In this document: one piece after another, positions 51,982 to 58,298 of the stretch | How positions within the stretch are numbered: position 1 is the first letter of the stretch | Layout of the letters: each line of letters begins with the position of its first letter | Assembly (NCBI GenBank): GCA_001002285.1 | Contig: LCLX01000003.1 | Span: forward strand, 83,141 to 147,140 | Direction of reading: 5' to 3' | From: Microgenomates group bacterium GW2011_GWC1_46_15 | GTDB taxonomy: Bacteria; Patescibacteria; Microgenomatia; UBA1400; UBA12028 | DNA: 64,000 bases | The notes under the pieces: generated by a model | What the model was told of the DNA's origin: nothing | The model's database searches: none | What the model saw: the letters and a program-made list of their open reading frames with translations, nothing else | Made by a program: the position numbers and the translations under genes

Positions 51982-52389
51982 TTACTCGACGATCAACTTG
52001 CCTTCCATCCCCATCTTCCGGTGATTACCAACGGAACAAAAGTATGCGAATGTTCCTGCCGTGTCTGTTGGAACATCAATGTCCTGTGTTTGTCCTTCAC
52101 CAATCACGTCTGTTTGTGCATTAAGACCTTCAAACACAATGTTGTGTTTTCCTTCAGTATTCACGAAATGAATCGTCAATTTTTCTCCTTTTTTGATACG
52201 GATTTCTTGCTTGTCATATGAAAAGTTTACGGCGGAAACCGTGATCACTTTCCCTTGCGTTGATGTTTGCACCGACATTCGCGTTGGCGGTGTGGCGGGA
52301 GAAGAAGATTTTCGCTGTGTTTGTGAAAATAAAAGGTATCCACCCAATGCCAATCCCGCAACGGCAACAAACAAAAGAGTTTTTTTCAT
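51982..52389 (-). CDS. Cupredoxin-domain membrane-anchored protein
   Basis: The 135-residue protein has an N-terminal helix (about 4-21) and a plastocyanin-like domain with all four type I copper ligands: His in GKHNIVF, then Cys, His and Met in FAYFCSVGNHRKMGM. It could carry electrons or bind copper outside the cell. GAGG precedes the ATG at 52389. Partners may be the ferredoxin and reductase at 54.4-55.4 kb, which is an inference. Confidence 0.82.
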   Translation of the reverse strand: MKKTLLFVAVAGLALGGYLLFSQTQRKSSSPATPPTRMSVQTSTQGKVITVSAVNFSYDKQEIRIKKGEKLTIHFVNTEGKHNIVFEGLNAQTDVIGEGQTQDIDVPTDTAGTFAYFCSVGNHRKMGMEGKLIVE

Positions 52390-52444
52390 AACGATCCTCT
52401 ATATAGGAATATCTTTATTTAGTGTAACGTATGTCACACCCGCG

Positions 52445-52792
52445 TTACAACCCAAGGTGCGCGCGCGTTTCTGGGTTCATCATGTCGATGATCCACGGCG
52501 GATCAAACGTAAGTTCTATCGTGATATCGCGGTCACTATCAATCTCTGGAATATCTTTAAACGCATCCTTTACCATGTGATCAAACATTGCCGCTAACGG
52601 GCATCCTGGAGTCGTCAGTGTCATAAGAATGTGGATATGATCGCGAAGACCTTCGGGCGTTTGGGTAGGTGAAATAGAAACGTCGTAGATCAATCCCAAA
52701 TCTACAATACTCACATGAAGCTCGGGGTCGAGAATTTCATGAAGAAGTTCCATGACTTTTTCTTTTGTCATAGATGTGTGTTTCTTTTCCAT
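52445..52792 (-). CDS. MIP18/DUF59-family Fe-S assembly protein
   Basis: The 115-residue protein has MELLHEILDPELHVSIVDLG, ITIELTFDPPWIIDMM and TTPGCPLAAMFDHM with the conserved Cys, as in SufT/PaaD-like proteins that help assemble iron-sulfur clusters. The start at 52792 follows a TACAAT box by 7 nt, so it is probably leaderless. A ferredoxin at 54369 is a potential client. Confidence 0.85.
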   Translation of the reverse strand: MEKKHTSMTKEKVMELLHEILDPELHVSIVDLGLIYDVSISPTQTPEGLRDHIHILMTLTTPGCPLAAMFDHMVKDAFKDIPEIDSDRDITIELTFDPPWIIDMMNPETRAHLGL

Positions 52793-52844
52793 ATCGCGTA
52801 TTGTACCGCATACCAAAGTCCCCCTTCGGAGGACTCTCCTAGAT

Positions 52845-52876
52845 AAATAAAAAGGACCCTCCTTACGGAGGGCCCC
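52845..52876 (-). terminator. Intrinsic terminator downstream of the 65-aa gene
   Basis: GGACCCTCC (52854-52862) and GGAGGGCCC (52867-52875) form a strong stem with a TTAC loop, followed on the minus strand by TTTTTATTT. It ends the unit containing the gene at 52902. Confidence 0.8.
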
Positions 52877-52901
52877 ATTATTTCACATTAAAAAGAAAGG
52901 T

Positions 52902-53099
52902 TTATGCTTTCTTCAAGACCGGCATTCCGGTTCTCTTTGTTTCCATGACCTCATAGGCTGCTGGAACAGCGTCCAACGATCCGTCTCGCACATCACGTGC
53001 GAAAAAATAGATCTGCTGCGTGCGACCATTTTTCAGGGTCACCTTACGTGTGTGCAGAAAGTAGGTTTGGCCTTTACTGTTTTTGTATGCGTATGCCAT
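52902..53099 (-). CDS. Small basic protein of unknown function (65 aa)
   Basis: The protein starts MAYAYKNSKGQTYFLHTRKV and continues LKNGRTQQIYFFARDV and VPAAYEVMETKRTGMPVLKK. It is a compact beta-rich small protein without a signal peptide. AGGAGGTG lies 5 nt before the ATG, one of the best ribosome sites in the window, and a strong terminator follows, so it is probably an abundant single-gene transcript. I cannot name its function. Confidence 0.7.
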   Translation of the reverse strand: MAYAYKNSKGQTYFLHTRKVTLKNGRTQQIYFFARDVRDGSLDAVPAAYEVMETKRTGMPVLKKA

Positions 53100-53144
53100 A
53101 CAGCACCTCCTTTTATATGTATACCGTTCACGCCAAGTTCATTG

Positions 53145-53211
53145 TATAGCACTCTTGAGGAAAACTTCAAGAGGGTATTTTTTCCCTCTCGTCTGGAGCG
53201 TATGTGCTATA
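53145..53211. other. Nested inverted repeats (possible structured RNA or terminator)
   Basis: TATAGCAC (53145-53152) pairs with GTGCTATA (53204-53211). Inside, CTCTTGAGG/CTTCAAGAG and GAGGG/CCCTC form smaller, partly competing stems. It lies between the 65-aa gene and the anti-sigma-like gene and may end the latter's transcript. Confidence 0.45.
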
Positions 53212-53701
53212 AGGAAAGCGCCCCTTCAAGCAGTGTTTTCTCGAGGAAATTATCGTTTTTTGTTTCTTTCGAAACAATGATTGTGAGTTCGCCTGTAAGC
53301 GAGACGCGTGAAATATAGTCAAGTAAAAATCCCGCTTTTTCTACCTTCAGTGTTCCTAGTTTAACAATGTTCCCATCGGCATTTTCTATCCAAGCTTGAT
53401 AGTATCCGCTGCGGAGTTCGGGAAGCGTGGCAATAATGGTGAGGCTTTTTTTATCATCCGACCAGTTCACAACACCCAACCCCTCACTGTCATCAACGCC
53501 CTGCATTTGAATACTATTTTGTTTTGGAACACCAAACTTTTGTAAAAGAGAGTTTCCTTGTTCGCTTATTTCAACATTTCCTTGGTCTGAAATTTCCGGT
53601 GTACGGAGACGGTTTTTTACCGACCACCACCGGTACGAATAAAAGACACCAAGAAACACGAGTACGAGGATGGGCAGGAGAAACATTGCTTTGTCTTTCA
53701 T
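53207..53701 (-). CDS. Anti-sigma-factor-like membrane protein
   Basis: The 164-residue protein has one membrane helix (MFLLPILVLVFLGVFYSYRW) and an extracytoplasmic beta domain with DDKKSLTIIATLPELRSGYY, AWIENADGNIVKLGTLKVEKAGF and a final strand. This matches the C-terminal domain of RskA-type anti-sigma factors, but the N-terminal sigma-binding zinc domain is missing. A regulatory role is therefore doubtful and a structural or surface role is possible. Confidence 0.55.
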   Translation of the reverse strand: MKDKAMFLLPILVLVFLGVFYSYRWWSVKNRLRTPEISDQGNVEISEQGNSLLQKFGVPKQNSIQMQGVDDSEGLGVVNWSDDKKSLTIIATLPELRSGYYQAWIENADGNIVKLGTLKVEKAGFLLDYISRVSLTGELTIIVSKETKNDNFLEKTLLEGALSL

Positions 53702-53728
53702 GACGTTCTCCTTGGCTTTAGACTACAC

Positions 53729-54355
53729 CTACTTCAAGAGATTTGCAATAGTTTGCTCCAGATCCTGGACGGAAGTTTTTTGACTATTCACGTAAAACGT
53801 TGGTGTTGCGCTTACACCAAGCGCTGTTCCGTCTTTTACATCATTTTGTATCTGTTGTTCAAACGTTTTGCTTGAAAGCGATGTCTTCATCAACTCTGGA
53901 GGAATGCCCAATAATGTGCCATAGGCGATAAAAATCGACTCCGCTTCTTCTGCTGATTTTTCCGACCATTCTTGCTGGCGTTCAAATAATATATTGTGGT
54001 ACTCCCAATACTTATTTACACTTCCCGCGGTTTCTGCCGCCAATGCCGCTGCTTGTGAATTTTTGTGAATTGCTATGAGTGGAAAGTTGCGGTAAATAAA
54101 CCGCAGTTGTTCACCATACTGTGTGATAAGTTGCTCAACCAGTGGCTGGGCTGCCCGGCACGCCGGACACTGAAAATCGCTAAACTCCACAAGCGTTACT
54201 TTTGGTGTTGCGCTTCCAGTTGCATGGCGCTCATCCCCAACCAGGCGTTTCATCTCGATTGGAGCGGAAGTTTTTTGCGAAAATGCAATAGCAATAATGG
54301 TCACAACAATGACTGTACCCAACAGCATGCCGATAAGAAGTTTGATGTTTTGCAT
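53729..54355 (-). CDS. DsbA-like thiol-disulfide oxidoreductase
   Basis: The 208-residue protein has a membrane anchor (about 5-26) and a thioredoxin-fold domain with the active site FSDFQCPACRAAQP (CPAC) and a cis-Pro region VSATPTFYVNSQK. It resembles BdbD/DsbA oxidases that form disulfides outside the membrane. The Cys-rich surface proteins at 20792 and 28478 are plausible clients. It lies 13 bp from the ferredoxin gene. Confidence 0.88.
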   Translation of the reverse strand: MQNIKLLIGMLLGTVIVVTIIAIAFSQKTSAPIEMKRLVGDERHATGSATPKVTLVEFSDFQCPACRAAQPLVEQLITQYGEQLRFIYRNFPLIAIHKNSQAAALAAETAGSVNKYWEYHNILFERQQEWSEKSAEEAESIFIAYGTLLGIPPELMKTSLSSKTFEQQIQNDVKDGTALGVSATPTFYVNSQKTSVQDLEQTIANLLK

Positions 54356-54368
54356 ATATGTTTTTAGC

Positions 54369-54641
54369 TTACTTTGGCCAGACTTGTTCGCCAGTTGCTA
54401 CGTCGGTGATCACGATTGCCGCGGTGGGACAGCTTTGCGCCGCGAGCAACTTCATATCGTCGAGTTCGTTTTGAGAAATCACAATCGCTTTTTGTTCTCC
54501 ATCGAGTTGAAATACTTTTGGGGCAATCGCTACACACGATGCCGCACCGATACATTTATCACGTAGTACTGTAACTTTGTATTTTTTTCCTTCTGCCAGC
54601 GATGCAGATGGTGCTGTCGGTGGTACTGGCTGATCACTCAT
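54369..54641 (-). CDS. Ferredoxin with CxxAxxC motif
   Basis: The 90-residue protein has a flexible N-terminus, then RDKCIGAASCVAIAPKVFQL and AAQSCPTAAIVI. Only three cluster cysteines are present, with Ala in the second position of the first motif, so a [3Fe-4S] cluster or a four-ligand cluster with a non-Cys ligand is expected. It is 15 bp from the flavin reductase gene, its likely electron donor. Confidence 0.88.
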   Translation of the reverse strand: MSDQPVPPTAPSASLAEGKKYKVTVLRDKCIGAASCVAIAPKVFQLDGEQKAIVISQNELDDMKLLAAQSCPTAAIVITDVATGEQVWPK

Positions 54642-54656
54642 GTGTATCTCCTTCGA

Positions 54657-55379
54657 TTAAAAAAACTTTTCGTGATGAATATGCTCTTGTTTAACTCCGC
54701 GGGCAAGCAACAACTGCTGGACTTCTTTAATCATGCCGCCATTGCCGCACAAATAGTATCCCGCATACTCTACCATGGGGTGAACACTCAGACAATCTGT
54801 AACACGACCACGGCAGAGTGTCCAGTCATCTCCGGCTTGGGAAAATACAAGGTGGAGTGAGAAGTTTGAAAATGTTTTTTCTAATTCCTGAAATTCTTGT
54901 ATCCAAAACGAGTCCTGTGTATACCGAAGACCCCAGTACAACACCATTTTTCGTGCGTCGTGTTTGTTCTGTAGTTGATCAAGAATGATACTATGTAATG
55001 CAGAAATACCAGAGCCCGTCGCAACAAAAACGAGTGCTTTTTCTTGCTGACCAATCTCGGTTTCCTGCGATTCAATACCAAACATCCCAACTGGAGCAAG
55101 AAAAGATACCGAGTCACCAGGCCGGAGACTTCCGAGATAGCGCGTTCCATACCCGCGTGGCGTGTTGTCAACTAAAAGTTCCACTGCGTGGTCAAGTGAA
55201 GGAGGTGAGACAATGGAGTAACTTTTCTTCTGTTCTGTGCCGGGGACGTTTAATAAAATGTACTGCCCCGCTTTAAATGAAAGCGTGTGTGGTTCAACGA
55301 GTTCAAATGTTATTGAATAAAATTTTTGATTGTATTCAAGCGAGTCGGAAACTTTGGCTGTGTATTGTTGTGGTGGCAT
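54657..55379 (-). CDS. FAD/NAD(P)-binding ferredoxin reductase-like protein
   Basis: The 240-residue protein has an FAD-binding barrel (TLSFKAGQYILLNVPG, KKSYSIVSPPSLD) and an NAD(P)-binding domain (LVFVATGSGISALHSII, YWGLRYTQDSFW, YYLCGNGGMIKEVQQLLL). It transfers electrons between NAD(P)H and a carrier, here most likely the adjacent ferredoxin. A promoter TTGCAA-N17-CATACT lies at 55391-55419 and leads into the redox cluster. Confidence 0.88.
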   Translation of the reverse strand: MPPQQYTAKVSDSLEYNQKFYSITFELVEPHTLSFKAGQYILLNVPGTEQKKSYSIVSPPSLDHAVELLVDNTPRGYGTRYLGSLRPGDSVSFLAPVGMFGIESQETEIGQQEKALVFVATGSGISALHSIILDQLQNKHDARKMVLYWGLRYTQDSFWIQEFQELEKTFSNFSLHLVFSQAGDDWTLCRGRVTDCLSVHPMVEYAGYYLCGNGGMIKEVQQLLLARGVKQEHIHHEKFF

Positions 55380-55390
55380 ATCAAGGCAAA

Positions 55391-55419
55391 AGTATGACAA
55401 AGAATGCGGTGAATTGCAA
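55391..55419 (-). promoter_or_regulatory. Promoter of the redox cluster
   Basis: On the minus strand TTGCAA (55419-55414) and CATACT (55396-55391) have a 17-bp spacer; the leader to the ATG at 55379 is only a few nucleotides. Confidence 0.5.
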
Positions 55420-55437
55420 TAAACTTCCAGAAAAATA

Positions 55438-56304
55438 CTAGAGTTCTTCAATTTTGATCGTTGAAGTATCAAGATTCTTATTTAAAAACTGTAAATATTT
55501 TTCTGTCGTTGTAATGCGGCGATGGCCGACAAGTTGGCTGACATACACAAGCGGCGTTCCCGCGGCAAGTTGTTCAACAATAAATGTGTGCCGCAAATCA
55601 TTTACTTTCGCGCCCGTAATGCCGGCAAGGCGGAAGTAGCGATCAATCGCCGCACGGATGTTTCGTACAAGAAACGGTTTGCATGTTTTTGTGACAAACA
55701 ATGTTTTCTCGCGGGTTTTTGGCCGTACGGTTAAGTACTCTTGAATTGCACGAAGCGCGGCGTTATTGAGTGGGATTGCGCGCTCACTATGTGTTTCACT
55801 ATTTTTCGCAAGAATCGTGCGTTTTCCCGCATCCACATCGCTTACTGCCAAGTTAGCAAGTTCGCTGATACGAATTCCTGTTTGTAACAATACCTCTACA
55901 ATAGTGGACATGCGCCGGTCGGAGCGGCATGCGTCACGGAGCGCACGGTACTCTACTTTCGTTAAAATGCGCGGCGCAGCGTTTTCATACTTCGGGCGCT
56001 CAACACTTGAAACAGGATTCTTTTCTACAACTCCTTCTTCGTGGAGGTATGAAAAAAACGCTTTCATAGAGTTCATTTTGCGGACTATAGATTTGTCGGT
56101 GTAGCGTTTATCTTTGAGATTTTGCGCGAATAATTCAATGTGTTCCTGCGTAATTTGCGTGGGATCAGTCATGCGTTGCGTTTCCAACTCTTCGACAAGT
56201 TGCTCGACGTCTTTGCCATATGCAAGGAGTGTTGAGGCCGCCTTTTTCTTTTTCTTTAATGCGGTGATAAATGCTGAGTGATAGTCGCGAAGCGTCTTTG
56301 ACAT
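55438..56304 (-). CDS. Tyrosine recombinase (XerC/XerD-like)
   Basis: The 288-residue integrase has an N-terminal SAM-like domain and a catalytic domain with Arg in GIRISELANL, a KNSETHSERAIPL segment, DLRHTFIVEQLA, and VGHRRITTTEKYLQF with the nucleophile Tyr. The usual His before DLRH is Asn. Length and order fit Xer recombinases that resolve chromosome dimers, and no phage or integrative element is seen beside it. ATG 56304 starts MSKTLRDYHSAF. Confidence 0.87.
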   Translation of the reverse strand: MSKTLRDYHSAFITALKKKKKAASTLLAYGKDVEQLVEELETQRMTDPTQITQEHIELFAQNLKDKRYTDKSIVRKMNSMKAFFSYLHEEGVVEKNPVSSVERPKYENAAPRILTKVEYRALRDACRSDRRMSTIVEVLLQTGIRISELANLAVSDVDAGKRTILAKNSETHSERAIPLNNAALRAIQEYLTVRPKTREKTLFVTKTCKPFLVRNIRAAIDRYFRLAGITGAKVNDLRHTFIVEQLAAGTPLVYVSQLVGHRRITTTEKYLQFLNKNLDTSTIKIEEL

Positions 56305-56373
56305 AGGTGCTGTGATACACTGGGTCAGGAGATGTAATTGGGCGGATAATAACACTTATAGGACCGTTCGTCA

Positions 56374-56769
56374 ATGAAGTTTTCACAGAATTTTTCTCAG
56401 AAAAGGCCTTTTCTTTTTTCCCGAATTTTTTTTGTGATTTGGTTGATTTTTTGCGCGTCCGTGAGTGTTTCGTTGACCAAAAGCCTCTTTTCTATCGTAT
56501 CGTCGCAGTCCCGCGTACGTGTTTTAGAAAAACAACACGCCGAATTGGAACGGAAAAACGCAGGCTTAGAACAAAAGATTACTAACTCCCGCACACCGTT
56601 TGCAAAAGAAAGTATTATCCGCAATGAGTTGGGGTTGCAAAAACCAAACGAGGTTGTTGTACAAGTGCCGGACTCCGCAACGCCAGCCGCTGAGGAACAA
56701 AAAAATGAAAATCCATCTGTTTCGGAGCCTATTTATCGTCAATGGATTACGTTGTTTTTCGGCAGTTAG
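56374..56769 (+). CDS. DivIC/FtsB-like septum protein
   Basis: The 131-residue protein has a basic cytoplasmic start, one membrane helix (about 17-38), then a coiled coil (VRVLEKQHAELERKNAGLEQ) and the short globular block ESIIRNELGLQKPNEVVV. This is the architecture of divisome proteins DivIC and FtsB. The tail is Pro/Glu/Asn-rich. It is divergent from the recombinase gene and is followed by tRNA-fMet. Confidence 0.8.
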   Translation: MKFSQNFSQKRPFLFSRIFFVIWLIFCASVSVSLTKSLFSIVSSQSRVRVLEKQHAELERKNAGLEQKITNSRTPFAKESIIRNELGLQKPNEVVVQVPDSATPAAEEQKNENPSVSEPIYRQWITLFFGS

Positions 56770-56780
56770 CCTGGTATAAT
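56752..56780 (+). promoter_or_regulatory. Promoter of tRNA-fMet
   Basis: TTGTTT (56752-56757) and TATAAT (56775-56780) have a 17-bp spacer and overlap the end of the DivIC-like gene. The 5' leader of about 57 nt contains TCTCGCAA/TTGCGAGA, a stem that could guide processing. Confidence 0.7.
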
Positions 56781-56843
56781 GTCTTCTCTCGCAAAAACGC
56801 GGCGTTGGCGTGATAGATTGGCGCGTAGGTTGCGAGAACATCG

Positions 56844-57121
56844 CGCGGGGTAGTGTACGGCTGCACGTGAGGCTCAAGTGGGCCACGCCCGTAGAAATAC
56901 GGAGTGAATTTCGGCTATATCGGTGAAACCTTCAGGCGAAAGCACAGGCAATACCGAGGAAAGATCTCCGGAGTAATCCAGAGAAATCCGTAGAGACTAT
57001 ACGCCGAACTTGTCGTTAGTTTGCAAAAACTAGCAGATAAGAAGATATAGTCCGACACTCTTGGAAACAAGAGAAACAGATGCATAATCTCGCAGACAAG
57101 GTTCGACTCCTTGCCCCGCAA
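56844..57121 (+). tRNA. Initiator tRNA-fMet(CAU) interrupted by a group I intron
   Basis: The exons are 56844-56874 and 57083-57121 (70 nt joined). CGCGGGG pairs with CCCCGC, leaving C1 opposite A72, the hallmark of bacterial initiators. The T arm is CAAGG-TTCGACT-CCTTG and the rejoined anticodon loop is CTCATAA. The intron lies between U33 and C34. The anticodon stem (TGAGG/TCTCG) lacks the usual three G-C pairs, and D-stem pair 11-24 is U-A, so some initiator features are atypical. CCA is not encoded. Confidence 0.9.
56875..57082 (+). mobile_element. Group I intron in tRNA-fMet, 208 nt, no ORF
   Basis: The intron begins after U33 and ends in G. P1 forms between exon GGCT and intron GGCC (56881-56884), giving the U-G pair at the splice site; GTG before it can pair with 3' exon CAT as P10. 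P7 is GACTAT (56995-57000) with ATAGTC (57047-57052). CTCTTG-GAAA-CAAGAG (57058-57073) is a P9 hairpin. The core sequences AATACCGAGGAAAG and AAGATATAGTCC are typical of small tRNA introns (IC3-like). There is no homing endonuclease. Confidence 0.9.
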
Positions 57122-57129
57122 CAAAAAAG

Positions 57130-57150
57130 ACCGCCCGAAAGGGCGGTTTT
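57130..57150 (+). terminator. Intrinsic terminator of tRNA-fMet
   Basis: ACCGCCC-GAAA-GGGCGGT followed by TTT, 8 nt after the tRNA end. On the minus strand it could also serve the PIN gene, with AAAAAA reading as TTTTTT. Confidence 0.85.
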
Positions 57151-57185
57151 ACTATTTACTATACATAGAGTGATTCTCCACACAT

Positions 57186-57608
57186 TTAGTACTCTGCCAA
57201 CGCCACTACTTTTACTCCCAAGACTTTTTTCTGTTGATGCTTGGGATTATCAGTAATAATCACCGCATTTGTCTTTTGAGCGAGGCTTAAAAAACTCGCA
57301 TCGTAAAACGTGATGTTGTGCTGCTGCGCTATATCCATTGTGTGCAACGCCTGTTCTTCGTCTTGCATAATAAATTGAATTGGTAATGCATATACTGTTG
57401 CTAAAGAAGATTTTGCCTGAGGTGGTTCCATTTTTTTCCGAAGCAAAACATTTCCCACTTCATATTTCGCCAACTCTGGAGCTATAAGTGTAATCCCTTT
57501 TTTCTTAACATCTTCTAGGATGTGGTCGGCGTTATCTAACCATTTTTCATCTTCACTATTGATCCATTTCACAATAACCGAAGAATCAACAACAAAAGTT
57601 TTTCCCAT
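57186..57608 (-). CDS. PIN-domain toxin (VapC-like)
   Basis: The 140-residue protein begins KTFVVDSSVIVKWINSEDE with the first Asp at residue 7, then APELAKYEVGNVLL, ITFYDASFLSLAQK and VIITDNPKH. All four acidic positions of the PIN site are present. Its start overlaps the antitoxin's stop by 1 bp. It is a likely RNase toxin. Confidence 0.87.
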   Translation of the reverse strand: MGKTFVVDSSVIVKWINSEDEKWLDNADHILEDVKKKGITLIAPELAKYEVGNVLLRKKMEPPQAKSSLATVYALPIQFIMQDEEQALHTMDIAQQHNITFYDASFLSLAQKTNAVIITDNPKHQQKKVLGVKVVALAEY

Positions 57609-57868
57609 TAATGATTCTCCCTATCTTCTGCAATCATTTGGGACAAATTTCCATGTTTTCCTTTAAATGACCGAGCGAGTTCAATGTTGTGCCATATGTC
57701 ATTCCAATTAATCGCTTGTTTTTTTGCTTGAGCGTGGGGCTTAAGAATAACGTTTTCCTGTTTTATCTCGATACCTATAATTTCTCCTTCCCGCAACCAT
57801 TCAACAACATCCCGCACTTTATCGGGAATCGTAAGTTGACCTCGTTGACGGACAATGGCTGTAATCAT
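57608..57868 (-). CDS. AbrB/SpoVT-type antitoxin
   Basis: The 86-residue protein starts MITAIVRQRGQLTIPDKVRD, an AbrB-type swapped hairpin, and ends in a helical part with NDIWHNIELARSFKG that should bind the PIN toxin. ATG 57868 is chosen because the -10 box TAATAT ends 7 nt upstream; ATG 57877 lies across that box and longer readings run through the tRNA-Met gene. Confidence 0.85.
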   Translation of the reverse strand: MITAIVRQRGQLTIPDKVRDVVEWLREGEIIGIEIKQENVILKPHAQAKKQAINWNDIWHNIELARSFKGKHGNLSQMIAEDRENH

Positions 57869-57875
57869 ATTTTTC

Positions 57876-57903
57876 ATATTATCAGAAATTCTGAAAATGT
57901 CAA
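57876..57903 (-). promoter_or_regulatory. Leaderless promoter with 13-bp operator
   Basis: TTGACA (57903-57898) and TAATAT (57881-57876) have a 16-bp spacer. The inverted repeat TCAGAAATTCTGA (57882-57894) fills the spacer, an ideal site for antitoxin repression. Confidence 0.75.
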
Positions 57904-57958
57904 TAGAATGATGATCGAGGTATTTCGCTTCTCTATGGTAAAATATGATGTATTGTTT

Positions 57959-58031
57959 GCCAGGGTAGCTCAGTGGTAGCAGCGATCCTCTCATAAGGGA
58001 TAGGCCGAGAGTTCGATCCTCTCCCCTGGCA
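57959..58031 (+). tRNA. tRNA with CAU anticodon, probably elongator Met
   Basis: The 73-nt cloverleaf has acceptor GCCAGGG/CCCTGGC, anticodon stem ATCCT/GGGAT, loop CTCATAA, and T arm GAGAG-TTCGATC-CTCTC. The G1-C72 pair excludes an initiator. As a UAU isoleucine tRNA exists (24508), this is more likely Met than the lysidine-type Ile. CCA is not encoded. Confidence 0.9.
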
Positions 58032-58099
58032 CAAGATTATCTCCCGCCATCTTCCTCTACACTTCCCGACCAACTTCATTTTCGTAAGGTGTTTGTAAG

Positions 58100-58240
58100 G
58101 TCGCGCCATTACCATAGTGTGTATGAACACATTACTCTTTGGGATTCCGTATACAAAGCTGATACGGCTGCTGTTCTACACGGTGATGCTTGTCGTGAGG
58201 AGCGTGTAACCCATGCTATGTAGGCGGAATGCAGGACCAC
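58100..58240 (+). ncRNA. Candidate structured RNA between tRNA-Met and groEL
   Basis: Three successive hairpins are visible: GTGT/ACAC (58118-58131), CCGTAT/ATACGG (58149-58169) and TACACG/CGTGTA (58177-58208), followed by an intrinsic terminator. A 28-codon frame (MNTLLFGIPYTK onward, 58123-58209) also runs through it but has no ribosome site. No known RNA family is recognised, and it may be cotranscribed with tRNA-Met. Confidence 0.35.
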
Positions 58241-58241
58241 A

Positions 58242-58268
58242 AAAAATCCCCCGTAAAGGGGGATTTTT
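58242..58268. terminator. Bidirectional intrinsic terminator
   Basis: AAAAATCCCCC and GGGGGATTTTT form a long stem around a GTAAA loop, with T runs on both strands. It can end groEL transcription leftward and the candidate RNA rightward. Confidence 0.85.
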
Positions 58269-58298
58269 GTTTTTCTATGTAAAAATGTGGGGAAGAAC

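Noticed and set aside
55438..56304. Xer-like recombinase as the integrase of a prophage or island
   Set aside because: It lacks phage neighbours, attachment repeats at the nearby tRNA genes were not seen, and its length fits the chromosomal Xer type.
57959..58031. This CAU tRNA as a second initiator
   Set aside because: It has a paired G1-C72 and a regular anticodon stem, unlike the C1-A72 gene at 56844.
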